This document shows, piece by piece, positions 17,359-25,520 of a stretch of DNA of 64,000 bases. How positions within the stretch are numbered: position 1 is the stretch's first letter; each line of letters begins with the position of its first letter. The stretch comes from DATFTF01 sp963825175 (lineage in GTDB: Bacteria > Acidobacteriota > Thermoanaerobaculia > UBA5066 > Gp7-AA6), in contig CAWGSA010000004.1 of assembly GCA_963825175.1 (NCBI GenBank), forward strand, positions 62,001 through 126,000, written 5' to 3'. The notes beneath the pieces are model-generated. The model saw only the letters and a program-made list of their open reading frames with translations, was not told the origin of the DNA and searched no databases. The translations under genes were made by a program, and so were the position numbers.

Positions 17359-18629
17359 CCACCGCGGCCGTGGCACTCGGAAAGGAGCATTTCGAGCGTC
17401 TCGAGGACGAGAGGCTCGCGATCTACGCCTCCAAGAGCGCCCGCGCCACGCGCCCCCGCGCCTCGGCTCCTCCGATGGAAGCGGACGGCCGGACCGAATA
17501 CGCGCACGACCGCGACCGGATCATCCACTCCCGGGCCTTTCGCCGGTTGAAGCACAAGACCCAGGTCTTCATTCCCTACGAAGGCGATCACTTCCGTACG
17601 CGGCTGACCCACACTATCGAGGTCTCCCAGATCGCGCGCAGCGCGGCGCGATTCCTGAATCTCAACGAGGACCTGACCGAGGCGATCGCGCTGGGCCACG
17701 ACCTCGGACACACTCCGTTCGGACATTCCGGGGAGCGCGTGCTCGACGTCCTGCTGCGTCAAAGCCATCCCCAGGCCGGCGGCTTCAAGCACAACTACCA
17801 GTCGGTGCGCGTGGTCGACCGTCTCGAGAAGCGCTACGAGGAGCCGGGGCTCAACCTGACGCACGACGTGCGGGAAGGGATTCTGAAGCACACGACGTGG
17901 AAGCAGTCCTTTCCCTTTCCCCTCGACTTCGAGGAGGGACTGCGGCTCGACTCCGGGGGATCCCTGGAGGCGCAGGTGGTCAACTGGTGCGACGAGATCG
18001 CCCAGCAGACGCACGATCTCGAGGACGGCCTGCCCCTGGCCGAAGAGGAAGCCATCGAGTCTCTGGAGATCGCGCAACTCGTTCGGGCCAGGCGGCCCGC
18101 GGAAGGGGATCGCACGGTGCGCCGCAGCTCGCTGATTCGCGGGATGATCGCGGTTCTCACCGCCGATCTGGTCGAGAGCTCTCGAGCGCGGATCGAGCGG
18201 TGGCTGGAGGGCGCCCGGATCGCGACTCCCGAGGACTTCTACGAATGCCGGGACCGTGTGCCGGGAGATCTGGCCGCTTTTTCCGACCGGGGTCAGAGCT
18301 TCTACCGACAGCTCAAGGAGTTCGTGTACCGAACGATCATTCACTCCTTCCAGGTGTCGCGCTACGACGGGCACGCACGCCGCGTTCTGACCGGTGTCTT
18401 CCATGCGTACCGCGAGAATCCCCGGCTGCTGCCGGACTACGTTCTGTGGAGCCTTCGCGACCAGCTGGATGTGCGGTATCTCCGCGATGTCCCGTTGAAG
18501 GATATCGATCGCGAGATCGACGAGAGCTACCGCCCGCGGCCCGAGTTCTACCGGTCGATCGCCGATCACATCGCGGGAATGACCGACAGTTATTGCAACG
18601 ACGAGTACCGGGAGCTGGTCACGGAATGA
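17355..18629 (+). CDS. dgt: Deoxyguanosinetriphosphate triphosphohydrolase (dGTPase, HD superfamily)
   Basis: A 424-aa HD-domain enzyme that splits dGTP (or other dNTPs) into nucleoside and triphosphate. The active-site residues show in RDRIIHSRAFRRLKHKTQVF, RTRLTHTIEVSQIAR (first metal His), ALGHDLGHTPFGHSGE (the HD pair and following His) and NWCDEIAQQTHDLEDG (distal Asp). The GTG start overlaps the folC stop (GTGA); the long frame before it is antisense-like sequence within folC. It resembles the short, type-2 dGTPase-like proteins rather than the 505-aa E. coli enzyme. Confidence 0.93.
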   Translation: MTTAAVALGKEHFERLEDERLAIYASKSARATRPRASAPPMEADGRTEYAHDRDRIIHSRAFRRLKHKTQVFIPYEGDHFRTRLTHTIEVSQIARSAARFLNLNEDLTEAIALGHDLGHTPFGHSGERVLDVLLRQSHPQAGGFKHNYQSVRVVDRLEKRYEEPGLNLTHDVREGILKHTTWKQSFPFPLDFEEGLRLDSGGSLEAQVVNWCDEIAQQTHDLEDGLPLAEEEAIESLEIAQLVRARRPAEGDRTVRRSSLIRGMIAVLTADLVESSRARIERWLEGARIATPEDFYECRDRVPGDLAAFSDRGQSFYRQLKEFVYRTIIHSFQVSRYDGHARRVLTGVFHAYRENPRLLPDYVLWSLRDQLDVRYLRDVPLKDIDREIDESYRPRPEFYRSIADHIAGMTDSYCNDEYRELVTE

Positions 18630-18684
18630 GGCTCGACGTCGGGACGCACGGAGCCTCGAACGCGGGGCGGCGAGAGAGGAGCAC

Positions 18685-19959
18685 ATGAGCAAGGCGCAGA
18701 GTCTCATGGCGCCGGCGGCCTTCATCGACCGGGACATCGACGCGGTCGACCCCGAGACCGCGCACTGGATCCGCGAGGAGAAACGGCGTCAGAACGAAGG
18801 GCTCGAGCTCATCGCCTCGGAGAACTGGGTCTCCCGCGCCGTGCGGCAGGCCCAGGGCTCGGTGCTGACGAACAAGTACGCGGAAGGCTATCCCGGCAAG
18901 CGCTACTACGGGGGCTGCGAGTTCGTGGACAAGGTCGAGTCCCTCGCGATCGAGAGAGCCAGGAAACTCTTCCGCGCCGAGCATGCCAACGTCCAGCCGC
19001 ATTCCGGATCGCAGGCCAACATGGCCGTGTACCTGACGGCGGCGAAGACCGGCGACACCATCCTCGGAATGAATCTCTCGCACGGCGGCCACCTGACCCA
19101 CGGGCACCCGCTCTCCTTTTCGGGAAAGGAATACAAGGTCGTGGCGTACGGCGTGCGGCGCGAGGACGAACGCATCGACTACGAGGAGCTGGCGTCGCTC
19201 GCCCGCGAGCACCGGCCGCGAGTGATCATCGCCGGCGCGTCGGCCTACTCCCGCGAGATCGATTTTGCCCGATTCGGCCAGATCGCCGCGGAGGTGGGGG
19301 CCGACCTGATGGCCGACATCGCGCACATCGCGGGCCTGGTCATCGCCGGCCTGCACGTTTCCCCCGTGCCGTTTGCGCCCTTCGTCACATCGACGACGCA
19401 CAAGACTCTGCGCGGCCCTCGGGGAGGGCTGATCCTGTGCCGCGCCGACCGCGCCAAGGACCTGGACCGCAACGTCTTTCCCGGCGTTCAGGGAGGGCCT
19501 CTCGAGCACGTCATCGCGGCCAAAGCGGTCGCGCTGGCGGAGGCGGACACGCCGGAGTTCCTCGACTACCAGCGGCGGATCGTCGAGAACGCCAGGGCCC
19601 TGGCCGAGGGGCTCGCTCAGCGGGGATTCCGAATCGTGTCCGGGGGCACGGACAACCACATGATGCTCATCGATGTCGGAGCCCGGGGCCTGTCTGGAAA
19701 GGACGCCGAGAAGGCGCTCGACAAAGTCGGTTTGACCGTGAACAAGAACACGATCCCCTTCGACACCCGACCGCCGATGGTGGCCTCCGGGGTCCGCGTC
19801 GGGACCCCGGCGGTCACGACCCGCGGAATGCGGCAGGGCGAGATGGGCCTCATTGCGGATGCGATCGCGAGGGTCCTGGAGGCGCCGGCCGACGCCGCCG
19901 TCGCGGAATCGGTCCATCGCACGGTCCGCGAGCTCTGCGCCGCGTTTCCCCTCTCGTGA
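18685..19959 (+). CDS. glyA: Serine hydroxymethyltransferase
   Basis: PLP enzyme interconverting serine and glycine with tetrahydrofolate, the main source of one-carbon units. The sequence shows ELIASENWVSRAV, KYAEGYPGKRYYGGCEFVD, the PLP lysine in VTSTTHKTLRGPRGG and DNHMMLIDVG. It has 424 aa, the usual size. The ATG at 18685 follows GAGAGGAG closely. Its folate dependence fits with folC two genes upstream. The stop overlaps the next gene's GTG by 4 bases. Confidence 0.98.
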   Translation: MSKAQSLMAPAAFIDRDIDAVDPETAHWIREEKRRQNEGLELIASENWVSRAVRQAQGSVLTNKYAEGYPGKRYYGGCEFVDKVESLAIERARKLFRAEHANVQPHSGSQANMAVYLTAAKTGDTILGMNLSHGGHLTHGHPLSFSGKEYKVVAYGVRREDERIDYEELASLAREHRPRVIIAGASAYSREIDFARFGQIAAEVGADLMADIAHIAGLVIAGLHVSPVPFAPFVTSTTHKTLRGPRGGLILCRADRAKDLDRNVFPGVQGGPLEHVIAAKAVALAEADTPEFLDYQRRIVENARALAEGLAQRGFRIVSGGTDNHMMLIDVGARGLSGKDAEKALDKVGLTVNKNTIPFDTRPPMVASGVRVGTPAVTTRGMRQGEMGLIADAIARVLEAPADAAVAESVHRTVRELCAAFPLS

Positions 19960-20384
19960 TCGCGCGACGGCACCTGGCCCTCGGTGCCGCCGTGGTGCTG
20001 GGGATCCTCCTCGTCGCCCGGATCTCGCCCAGGGAGCTGGCCGGCCGGCTGCGCTTCCTGCGCGCCTCCGCCTCGCGGGAAGTGGCGGCGCGGCGGCTGG
20101 GGGGCTCTGCCACCGCGTTTGACCGTCGCTACTTCATCTTCCTGGAGTCGGCCCGGCGGCGGTTGCCGGGAAGGCCCCGCGGCATCGCCCTTTTCGTTCC
20201 GAATCCCTCTTCCCCCTCGCTGTACCTGGCGGCGTACGACTTCGCGCCGGTGCCCGTGGCCATGCGGCCGTCCGTGGTCCCGGAAGGTTGGATCGCGGCG
20301 GTCTATGGAGCGGAGCGTCCGCCAGGATGGGCCGTTGCGGCGGAGGTGCCGGGAGGCGCCCTTCTCGCGCCGACGCGCCCTTGA
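19956..20384 (+). CDS. Small membrane-anchored hypothetical protein
   Basis: A 142-aa protein with one N-terminal membrane span (about 7-24, LALGAAVVLGILLVAR) and a soluble, probably periplasmic remainder with several aromatic and Pro residues (ALFVPNPSSPSLYLAAYDFA). I do not recognise a family. It starts with a GTG overlapping the glyA stop and ends overlapping the TTG of the next membrane protein, so all three are likely translated together. A partner role for the following membrane protein is the most natural guess. Confidence 0.6.
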   Translation: MIARRHLALGAAVVLGILLVARISPRELAGRLRFLRASASREVAARRLGGSATAFDRRYFIFLESARRRLPGRPRGIALFVPNPSSPSLYLAAYDFAPVPVAMRPSVVPEGWIAAVYGAERPPGWAVAAEVPGGALLAPTRP

Positions 20385-21736
20385 GCCTCCTTTTGTCCGT
20401 CGCCGCGGTGGGCGCGACTCTCGGAGCCGTGCTGCTCGCCGGAAGGCTGGCGGCCATCGCCATCCTTCCGTCGGGCCCGGGGTGGGGCGCCGAGACCTTC
20501 GGCTGGAGCCTTGCGCTCGGTGCCGCGCTGCTGGCGGGGGAGACCACCGCGGCCCTGGTCGGCCATCTTTCCTTCGGGTGGGTTTCGTTTCTCCTGGCGG
20601 CCGCGGTCGTCGCCGGGCTGGCATTGCGCTGGCGACTTCCGGGCGCTCCGGCCGACGGCGCGCGCGCACCCAGGGAGGAGCGTCTCTTATCCTGGCGTTG
20701 GTGGCTCGTGGCGCCGGCGGCCGGAGGCGTCTGCCTCTACCTCCTGCGCGCGCTGACCGAGCCGATGTGGTCCAACGACTATCTGGCGATCTGGGGCCTC
20801 AAGGGCAAGTCGATCTTCCTGGCTCGCGCCCTTCCCGGGAGCCTCTGGCCCGCCGGGCTCTACGACTTCGCCCATCCGGAGTATCCGCTGGGCCTGCCGC
20901 TGTTGTACGCCGGGCTCGCGTCGCTTTTGGGACGATGGGACGACCACGCGATGGCTCTTCTCTTCCCTTGTCTTCAAGTGGCAACGCTCGTCGTTCTCTT
21001 CGGCTGGCTCAAGCGCCGGGGGACTTCGTGGCAGGTGTCGATGGGAGCCGTGGCGCTCGTCGCCCTCTTCGAGCCCCTTTACTCGGGATTTCTCACGGGT
21101 ATGGCCGAGGTGCCCGTCTCCGCGGCGTTCCTCTTGTTCGGAACCGCGTTCTCCGACTGCCTGGACGCGGACGGAGGCTCGCCCATCGCGCGGTCCGAGC
21201 GTCCCTGGCGTCGCCTGGCTGCGGCCTCCTTGATCGCCGCCGCGACGAAGAACGAGGGGATCTTTCTCTGCGTCGCCGGCGGCGTGGGAGCCCTGGCCGC
21301 GCGCGGCCGGTCGGGTCTTCGAACCGCTGCCGTCGCGCTGGTGCCAGCCGGCATGGTGGCGGTCGCGTCGCGGCTCGCATCGGGCGGCGCTCCCCTGCGC
21401 GATCTGGACTTTGCCTTCCTGGGGCCGCGAATCCGCGAGCTTCCCGCACGCGCCGAGGAGGCTCTCCGCGCCACGGTGGCAACCATCGACTTGCCGGCCT
21501 GGGCGGCGTTGGCGTGTCTGGCGCTCCTGCTCCTGGCGGGGCGCCGCACTCCGTTTGCGGATCGTCTTCTCGTGCTTGCCGCCGTCTGCCTGGCGGCCTA
21601 CCTGGCCCTGCCGGCGCTTTCCGCGCGCGGCCCGGCGTGGCTGGTCCAGGCGCTGCCTCGAACCGCCGCCGCGCTCGCGCCGCTCGTGGCGGCGGGGCTG
21701 GCGGGACGGCTGGGGGCGGCGACGCGGCAGGCGTGA
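20381..21736 (+). CDS. Polytopic membrane protein, probable GT-C type glycosyltransferase
   Basis: A 451-aa protein with about ten or more membrane spans. The pattern is that of PMT/ArnT-like (GT-C) enzymes: a loop with PMWSNDYLAIWGLKGKSIFL (acidic Asp near the start of the first periplasmic loop), then HPEYPLGLPLLYAGL, and a TKNEGIFLC block in a later helix as in many bacterial lipid-linked sugar transferases. The substrate is unknown. The TTG start at 20381 is preferred over the earlier open frame because it makes a TTGA overlap with the upstream gene. The convergent GT2 glycosyltransferase supports a role in surface sugars. Confidence 0.65.
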   Translation: MSLLLSVAAVGATLGAVLLAGRLAAIAILPSGPGWGAETFGWSLALGAALLAGETTAALVGHLSFGWVSFLLAAAVVAGLALRWRLPGAPADGARAPREERLLSWRWWLVAPAAGGVCLYLLRALTEPMWSNDYLAIWGLKGKSIFLARALPGSLWPAGLYDFAHPEYPLGLPLLYAGLASLLGRWDDHAMALLFPCLQVATLVVLFGWLKRRGTSWQVSMGAVALVALFEPLYSGFLTGMAEVPVSAAFLLFGTAFSDCLDADGGSPIARSERPWRRLAAASLIAAATKNEGIFLCVAGGVGALAARGRSGLRTAAVALVPAGMVAVASRLASGGAPLRDLDFAFLGPRIRELPARAEEALRATVATIDLPAWAALACLALLLLAGRRTPFADRLLVLAAVCLAAYLALPALSARGPAWLVQALPRTAAALAPLVAAGLAGRLGAATRQA

Positions 21737-21751
21737 GGCGCAGGCGTCACC
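21728..21751. repeat. Family A heptamer remnant (short copy)
   Basis: A single GGCGTGAGGCG facing GGCGTCACC, right at the stop codon of the membrane protein gene and overlapping the end of the convergent glycosyltransferase gene. As in accD, the TGA stop lies within a GCGTGAGG unit. It looks like a minimal or decayed copy of the repeat. Confidence 0.5.
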
Positions 21752-22502
21752 CGCGGTGCAGCCACCGCAGCCTCAGGAGGTCCCAGAGTGTGGGCAACGT
21801 GTCACGGACCACGGAGACCTTCGACTCGGGCGAGTTGAACCAGAGCACGGGGACCTCGGCGATCGCGATACCGCGCTTGCGGGCCAGATAGAGGATCTCC
21901 ATGTCGTAGGCGAAACCGTCGATGCGTGCTTCCCCAAAGAGCTCGCGGGCCACGTCCCCGCGGAACAGCTTGAATCCGCACTGCGTGTCGCGAATCCCTC
22001 GGACGGCGAGCAGGCGCACCAGGACGTTGCCGCTCTTGCCCAACAGACGCCGGTGAAAGGGCTGCTTGCGCCGAACCAGATCGTCGCGCAAGGCTCGGGA
22101 GCCGATCGCCACCGGATGGGTCGGCAGACGCTCGGCTAACTTGACCCATTCGGTGAGCGGGGTGGAGAGGTCGACGTCGCAGATCAGGAGCGGATCTCCC
22201 CTCGAGGCGAGGACCCCGACGCGGACCGCCCGGCCCTTTCCTCGATTGATCTCGTTGCGCAGGACCGTCAGCGGCAGGCGCGCCTGCGCCGCGGCCTGTT
22301 CGGCGGCGGCCTTCGTGCCGTCGGACGAGCCGTCGTCGACCACGATGACTTCCCAGCTCCATCCGCCCGGCCGACCCGCGATCCAGTCGGCGATGCCCCG
22401 CACGCACGCCTCGATCCGCCGCCGCTCGTTGTAGGCCGGAATCACGAGCGAGGCGGCCGCCGACGTCGGGCTCCGCGGCTCGGAGCCTCCGGGACCGCTC
22501 AT
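21747..22502 (-). CDS. Glycosyltransferase family 2, dolichyl/polyprenyl-phosphate sugar synthase-like
   Basis: A 251-aa GT2 enzyme with the DPM1/ALG5-like layout: SLVIPAYNERRRIEACV, then EVIVVDDGSSDGT, NRGKGRAVRVGVLASRGD, the DxD-type motif in ICDVDLSTPL, the acceptor loop DTQCGFKLFRG and EVPVLWFNSPESKVSVVRD. Enzymes of this kind load a sugar onto a polyprenyl phosphate carrier at the membrane. The C-terminal membrane helices seen in some relatives are absent. The methyltransferase gene upstream runs in the same direction about 46 bases away. Sugar specificity is unknown. Confidence 0.85.
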   Translation of the reverse strand: MSGPGGSEPRSPTSAAASLVIPAYNERRRIEACVRGIADWIAGRPGGWSWEVIVVDDGSSDGTKAAAEQAAAQARLPLTVLRNEINRGKGRAVRVGVLASRGDPLLICDVDLSTPLTEWVKLAERLPTHPVAIGSRALRDDLVRRKQPFHRRLLGKSGNVLVRLLAVRGIRDTQCGFKLFRGDVARELFGEARIDGFAYDMEILYLARKRGIAIAEVPVLWFNSPESKVSVVRDTLPTLWDLLRLRWLHRG

Positions 22503-22548
22503 CGGCGCCGGCGTCCCTCCGCGTTCGTGCCGCCGGGCCGCGCCTCCA

Positions 22549-23229
22549 TCATGGGCTGACCGCTTCGAAGACGAATTGATAGCCGAAGACCGTCGGACTG
22601 ACGCGGGCGGTCATTCGGGCCACGCCGCGGATCGCCCCGACCAGCGGCGGGCGGGCCAGAGTCGGGAAGGCCAGCTCGTACGGCATCGACGTCGCGCGGA
22701 CGGACCGGATTCGGAATCCCTGCGCCTCGAGCAGGCGCCTCGCGGTCGCGCGGGTATAGAAACGAAGGTGGGATCGGTCCAGAAGCCCGCGCTCCGCGTA
22801 CGGAAAACGTCCAAACAGGAGAGCCAGGCGCAGGGAGATGTTCGCGACATTGGGCACCGAGGCGAGCAGGACGCCGCCCGGCTTCAACCAGCTCCGAACC
22901 CGGACCAGAAGATCCTCCGGGCTGGCCACGTGTTCCAGGACATCGGCGCAGACGACGACGTCGAACCGTTCCCCCCAGCCTTCCGCCACGAGGGCGTCCG
23001 AGGTCAGCCAGTGGTCGTATCCCTCCTTCGAGCTCTCGGGGACGCCGGGGTCCGATTCGATGCCGGCGAGGAAGGCGCAGCGGTCCCTCACGGATCGCCC
23101 GAGGTGCCCGCCGGCGGCGCCGACGTCGAGCAGGCGCAGGCCCGTCGGAAGCCGGCGGATGCGGCGTAGGAGAAGGTCGTGCGACGAGCCCGGGATGTCT
23201 TTCCACTGGTACCTCTCGGCCGAGCTCAC
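22549..23229 (-). CDS. Class I SAM-dependent methyltransferase
   Basis: A 226-aa methyltransferase of the Methyltransf_23 type: motif I RLLDVGAAGGHLG, the acidic loop LAGIESDP, motif DVVVCADVLEHVASPEDLL and LKPGGVLLASVPNVAN, followed by HLRFYTRATARRLLE. This arrangement is common in sugar, lipid and O-antigen biosynthesis clusters and fits the glycosyltransferase downstream. The start is GTG at 23227-23229. The substrate cannot be named. Confidence 0.85.
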   Translation of the reverse strand: MSSAERYQWKDIPGSSHDLLLRRIRRLPTGLRLLDVGAAGGHLGRSVRDRCAFLAGIESDPGVPESSKEGYDHWLTSDALVAEGWGERFDVVVCADVLEHVASPEDLLVRVRSWLKPGGVLLASVPNVANISLRLALLFGRFPYAERGLLDRSHLRFYTRATARRLLEAQGFRIRSVRATSMPYELAFPTLARPPLVGAIRGVARMTARVSPTVFGYQFVFEAVSP

Positions 23230-23302
23230 GGGCGGGAAGCTATCAGCTCTCGGCCACCGCGGCGGCCGGTCCGGCGGAAAGCAGACGCCGACCGCCGCAT
23301 GC

Positions 23303-24952
23303 TCACGCGCGGAATTTTTGGGCGATCGGATAGCGCCGGCCTTCGCCGAACGCGCGCTCCGTGACTTTGGGGCCCGGAGGCATCTGCCGCCGCTTGTACT
23401 CGTTGCGGTCGAGCCGCCCCGCGATCTCGCGGGCGAGCTCCTGAGACACGCCGGTTTCCCGGGCGGCGGCGGCCGTCGACAGGGATCGATCCACGAGCGC
23501 CGAGATCAAGGGATCGAGAACCGGATAGGGAGGCAATGTGTCGGTATCTCTCTGCTCGGGCGCGAGCTCGGCCGAGGGCTCCTTCTCGATGGAGGACGCC
23601 GGGATCCGATCCTGACCGCGGTTGATCTCGGCGGCCAGCTCGTAGACCATTGTCTTGGGAATGTCCGAGAGCAGCGCGTAGCCGCCGGCCATGTCGCCGT
23701 AGAGCGTGCAGTAGCCGACGGCCAGCTCCGACTTGTTCCCGGTCGAGAGCACGAGGTGGCCGTCGCGGTTGGACAGGGCCATGAGGATGGCGCCCCGGAT
23801 CCGGGCCTGAAGGTTCTCCTCCGCGTTGGCGGAATTCCCCTGGGCGAAGGCTTCGCGCAGGGTCCGGCGGTAGGCGTCGAAGACCGCTCCGATCGGGATC
23901 TCCAGCAGGCGGATTCCCAGACGGCGGGCGAGATCGCGGGCATCGCGCAGGCTCCCCTCCGAGGAGTACGGACCCGGCATGGCCACGCCGACCACGCGGT
24001 CGGCCCCGAGCGCCTCGACGGCGAGGGCGGCGGTGACGGCCGAGTCGATCCCGCCGGAGAGGCCGAGGACGGCGCTCTGGAATCCGCACTTGGCGGTGTA
24101 GTCCTGGAGCGCGAGAACGAGCGCCCGGCGCACCGACGCCACGTCGGAAGGCCTCTCCGTCCGCGGCCCGGTCCCTCCCGGCAAGTCGATCGACCAGAAA
24201 TCCTCCTGAAACGACTTGCCGCGCGCGATCAGTCGGCCCCCGGCGTCGAACGCGGAAGATCCGCCGTCGAACACCAGGCCGTCGTTGCCGCCCACCAGGT
24301 TGCACGAGATCAGGGGAATCCCCGTGCCGCGGGCGATCTGGCGCATCATGCGCTCCCGCAGCCGGTCCTTGCCGAGCGTCCAGGGAGAGGCGGCAATGTT
24401 GGCGTGCAGATCCGGCCGGGATCGGCGCAGGTCGTCCAAGGGATCGGTGCCGTAGAGCGGGCGCTTCCAGAACGTCTTGTCGTTCCAGATGTCCTCGCAC
24501 ACGGTGACGCCGACGCGCAGGCCCCGAACCTTGAGCACCAGAGGCCGCGCTCCGGGCTCGAAGTACCGTCCTTCGTCGAAGACGTCGTAGGAGGGTAAGA
24601 GGCGCTTGCGGTAGACGCCGAGGACGCGCGCCCGTCGCGCCGCTACGGCCGTGTTGAAGACGTTGCGGCCCGCCCGCGCCGGATTCCTCTGGAGCGAACC
24701 GAAGAGCCAGACGGCGTCCCCGGTGCCGGCGACGACACGGCTGGTCGCGCGGTCGGCCTCGAGGAGGAACGAGCGGCGCTCCAGGAGATCCTTGGGTGGA
24801 TACCCGCACACGGCGAGCTCCGGAAAGAGCACCAGGCCCGCGCCCTGCTCTTCGGCCCCGCGGCCCGCCGCGAGGATCTTCGCCGCATTTCCCTGGAAGT
24901 CGCCGACGGTCGTGTCGATCTGGGCCACGGCGACGCGCAGCGGGCGTGTCAC
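23303..24952 (-). CDS. nadE: Glutamine-dependent NAD+ synthetase
   Basis: A 549-aa two-domain enzyme that amidates deamido-NAD+ with glutamine. The N-terminal nitrilase-fold glutaminase shows its catalytic triad: Glu in LFPELAVCGYPPKDLL, Lys in YRKRLLPSYDVFDE and Cys in VGVTVCEDIW. The C-terminal synthetase has the PP-loop GLSGGIDSAV, LSTGNKSELAVGYCTLYGD and the late KRRQMPPGPKVTERAFG. The GTG at 24952 is used, with the protein beginning MTRPLRVAVAQID. The RDD gene lies 10 bases upstream. Confidence 0.96.
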   Translation of the reverse strand: MTRPLRVAVAQIDTTVGDFQGNAAKILAAGRGAEEQGAGLVLFPELAVCGYPPKDLLERRSFLLEADRATSRVVAGTGDAVWLFGSLQRNPARAGRNVFNTAVAARRARVLGVYRKRLLPSYDVFDEGRYFEPGARPLVLKVRGLRVGVTVCEDIWNDKTFWKRPLYGTDPLDDLRRSRPDLHANIAASPWTLGKDRLRERMMRQIARGTGIPLISCNLVGGNDGLVFDGGSSAFDAGGRLIARGKSFQEDFWSIDLPGGTGPRTERPSDVASVRRALVLALQDYTAKCGFQSAVLGLSGGIDSAVTAALAVEALGADRVVGVAMPGPYSSEGSLRDARDLARRLGIRLLEIPIGAVFDAYRRTLREAFAQGNSANAEENLQARIRGAILMALSNRDGHLVLSTGNKSELAVGYCTLYGDMAGGYALLSDIPKTMVYELAAEINRGQDRIPASSIEKEPSAELAPEQRDTDTLPPYPVLDPLISALVDRSLSTAAAARETGVSQELAREIAGRLDRNEYKRRQMPPGPKVTERAFGEGRRYPIAQKFRA

Positions 24953-24962
24953 GGGGCGACGC

Positions 24963-25520
24963 TCAATGCTCGTCTTCCTCCAGCGTTCTTCCCGAGAGCC
25001 GGTCCGCGGGCGTCGGAGCGGCCGGAGATCGGCCCGTGAAGAGGAGAGCGATTCCGAGCGTGGCTCCCGTGGCGAGCGTTCCGATCCAGCGCCGCGTGGC
25101 CTCTCCCGCGGCGAGCCTTCGCCCCAGGTGCGACGGACGGGCCGAGAGCCCGGCGACCGCCATTCCGACGGTCTTGCCGAAGAGAATCAACGCCGGGACG
25201 ACGGCGAAGAAGGACAGGAGGAAGAGAAACGCCGCGGCCCAGGCAAACCCCTCCGGTCGGGGGATCTGGCCGCGCACCGCTGCGGCACCGAGCACGGCCG
25301 CGGCCCAGACCAGCAGGATCGTCGCGGCGTCGGCGGCCCACGCGGTTGCCCGGGGCGTGAGGCCGGCAGCGGCGTCCGCGCGGTCCTCGTCTCTCGCGGC
25401 TTCCGGTTCTGCGGCGAGGGGCAGCGAGAAGTCGTCCGATTCGCCGTGGCGCAGGGGAAGGTCGACGAGGGGCCTCTCCGAGCCGCTCGCCATCGACGGG
25501 GCGTCGTCCAGGCGGCTCAA
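24963..25520 (-). CDS. RDD family membrane protein
   Basis: A 185-aa protein. After an acidic N-terminal tail (1-55) comes an RDD domain: the first helix has RATAWAADAATILLVW (the Arg and Asp of the family), the second span is FLFLLSFFAVVPALILFGK, followed by KTVGMAVAGLSA and a third span with the late PADRLSGRTL. RDD proteins are poorly understood, sometimes linked to Na+/H+ exchange or protein targeting. The TTG start overlaps the stop of the TPR gene (TTGA), so it is likely expressed with it. Confidence 0.75.
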   Translation of the reverse strand: MSRLDDAPSMASGSERPLVDLPLRHGESDDFSLPLAAEPEAARDEDRADAAAGLTPRATAWAADAATILLVWAAAVLGAAAVRGQIPRPEGFAWAAAFLFLLSFFAVVPALILFGKTVGMAVAGLSARPSHLGRRLAAGEATRRWIGTLATGATLGIALLFTGRSPAAPTPADRLSGRTLEEDEH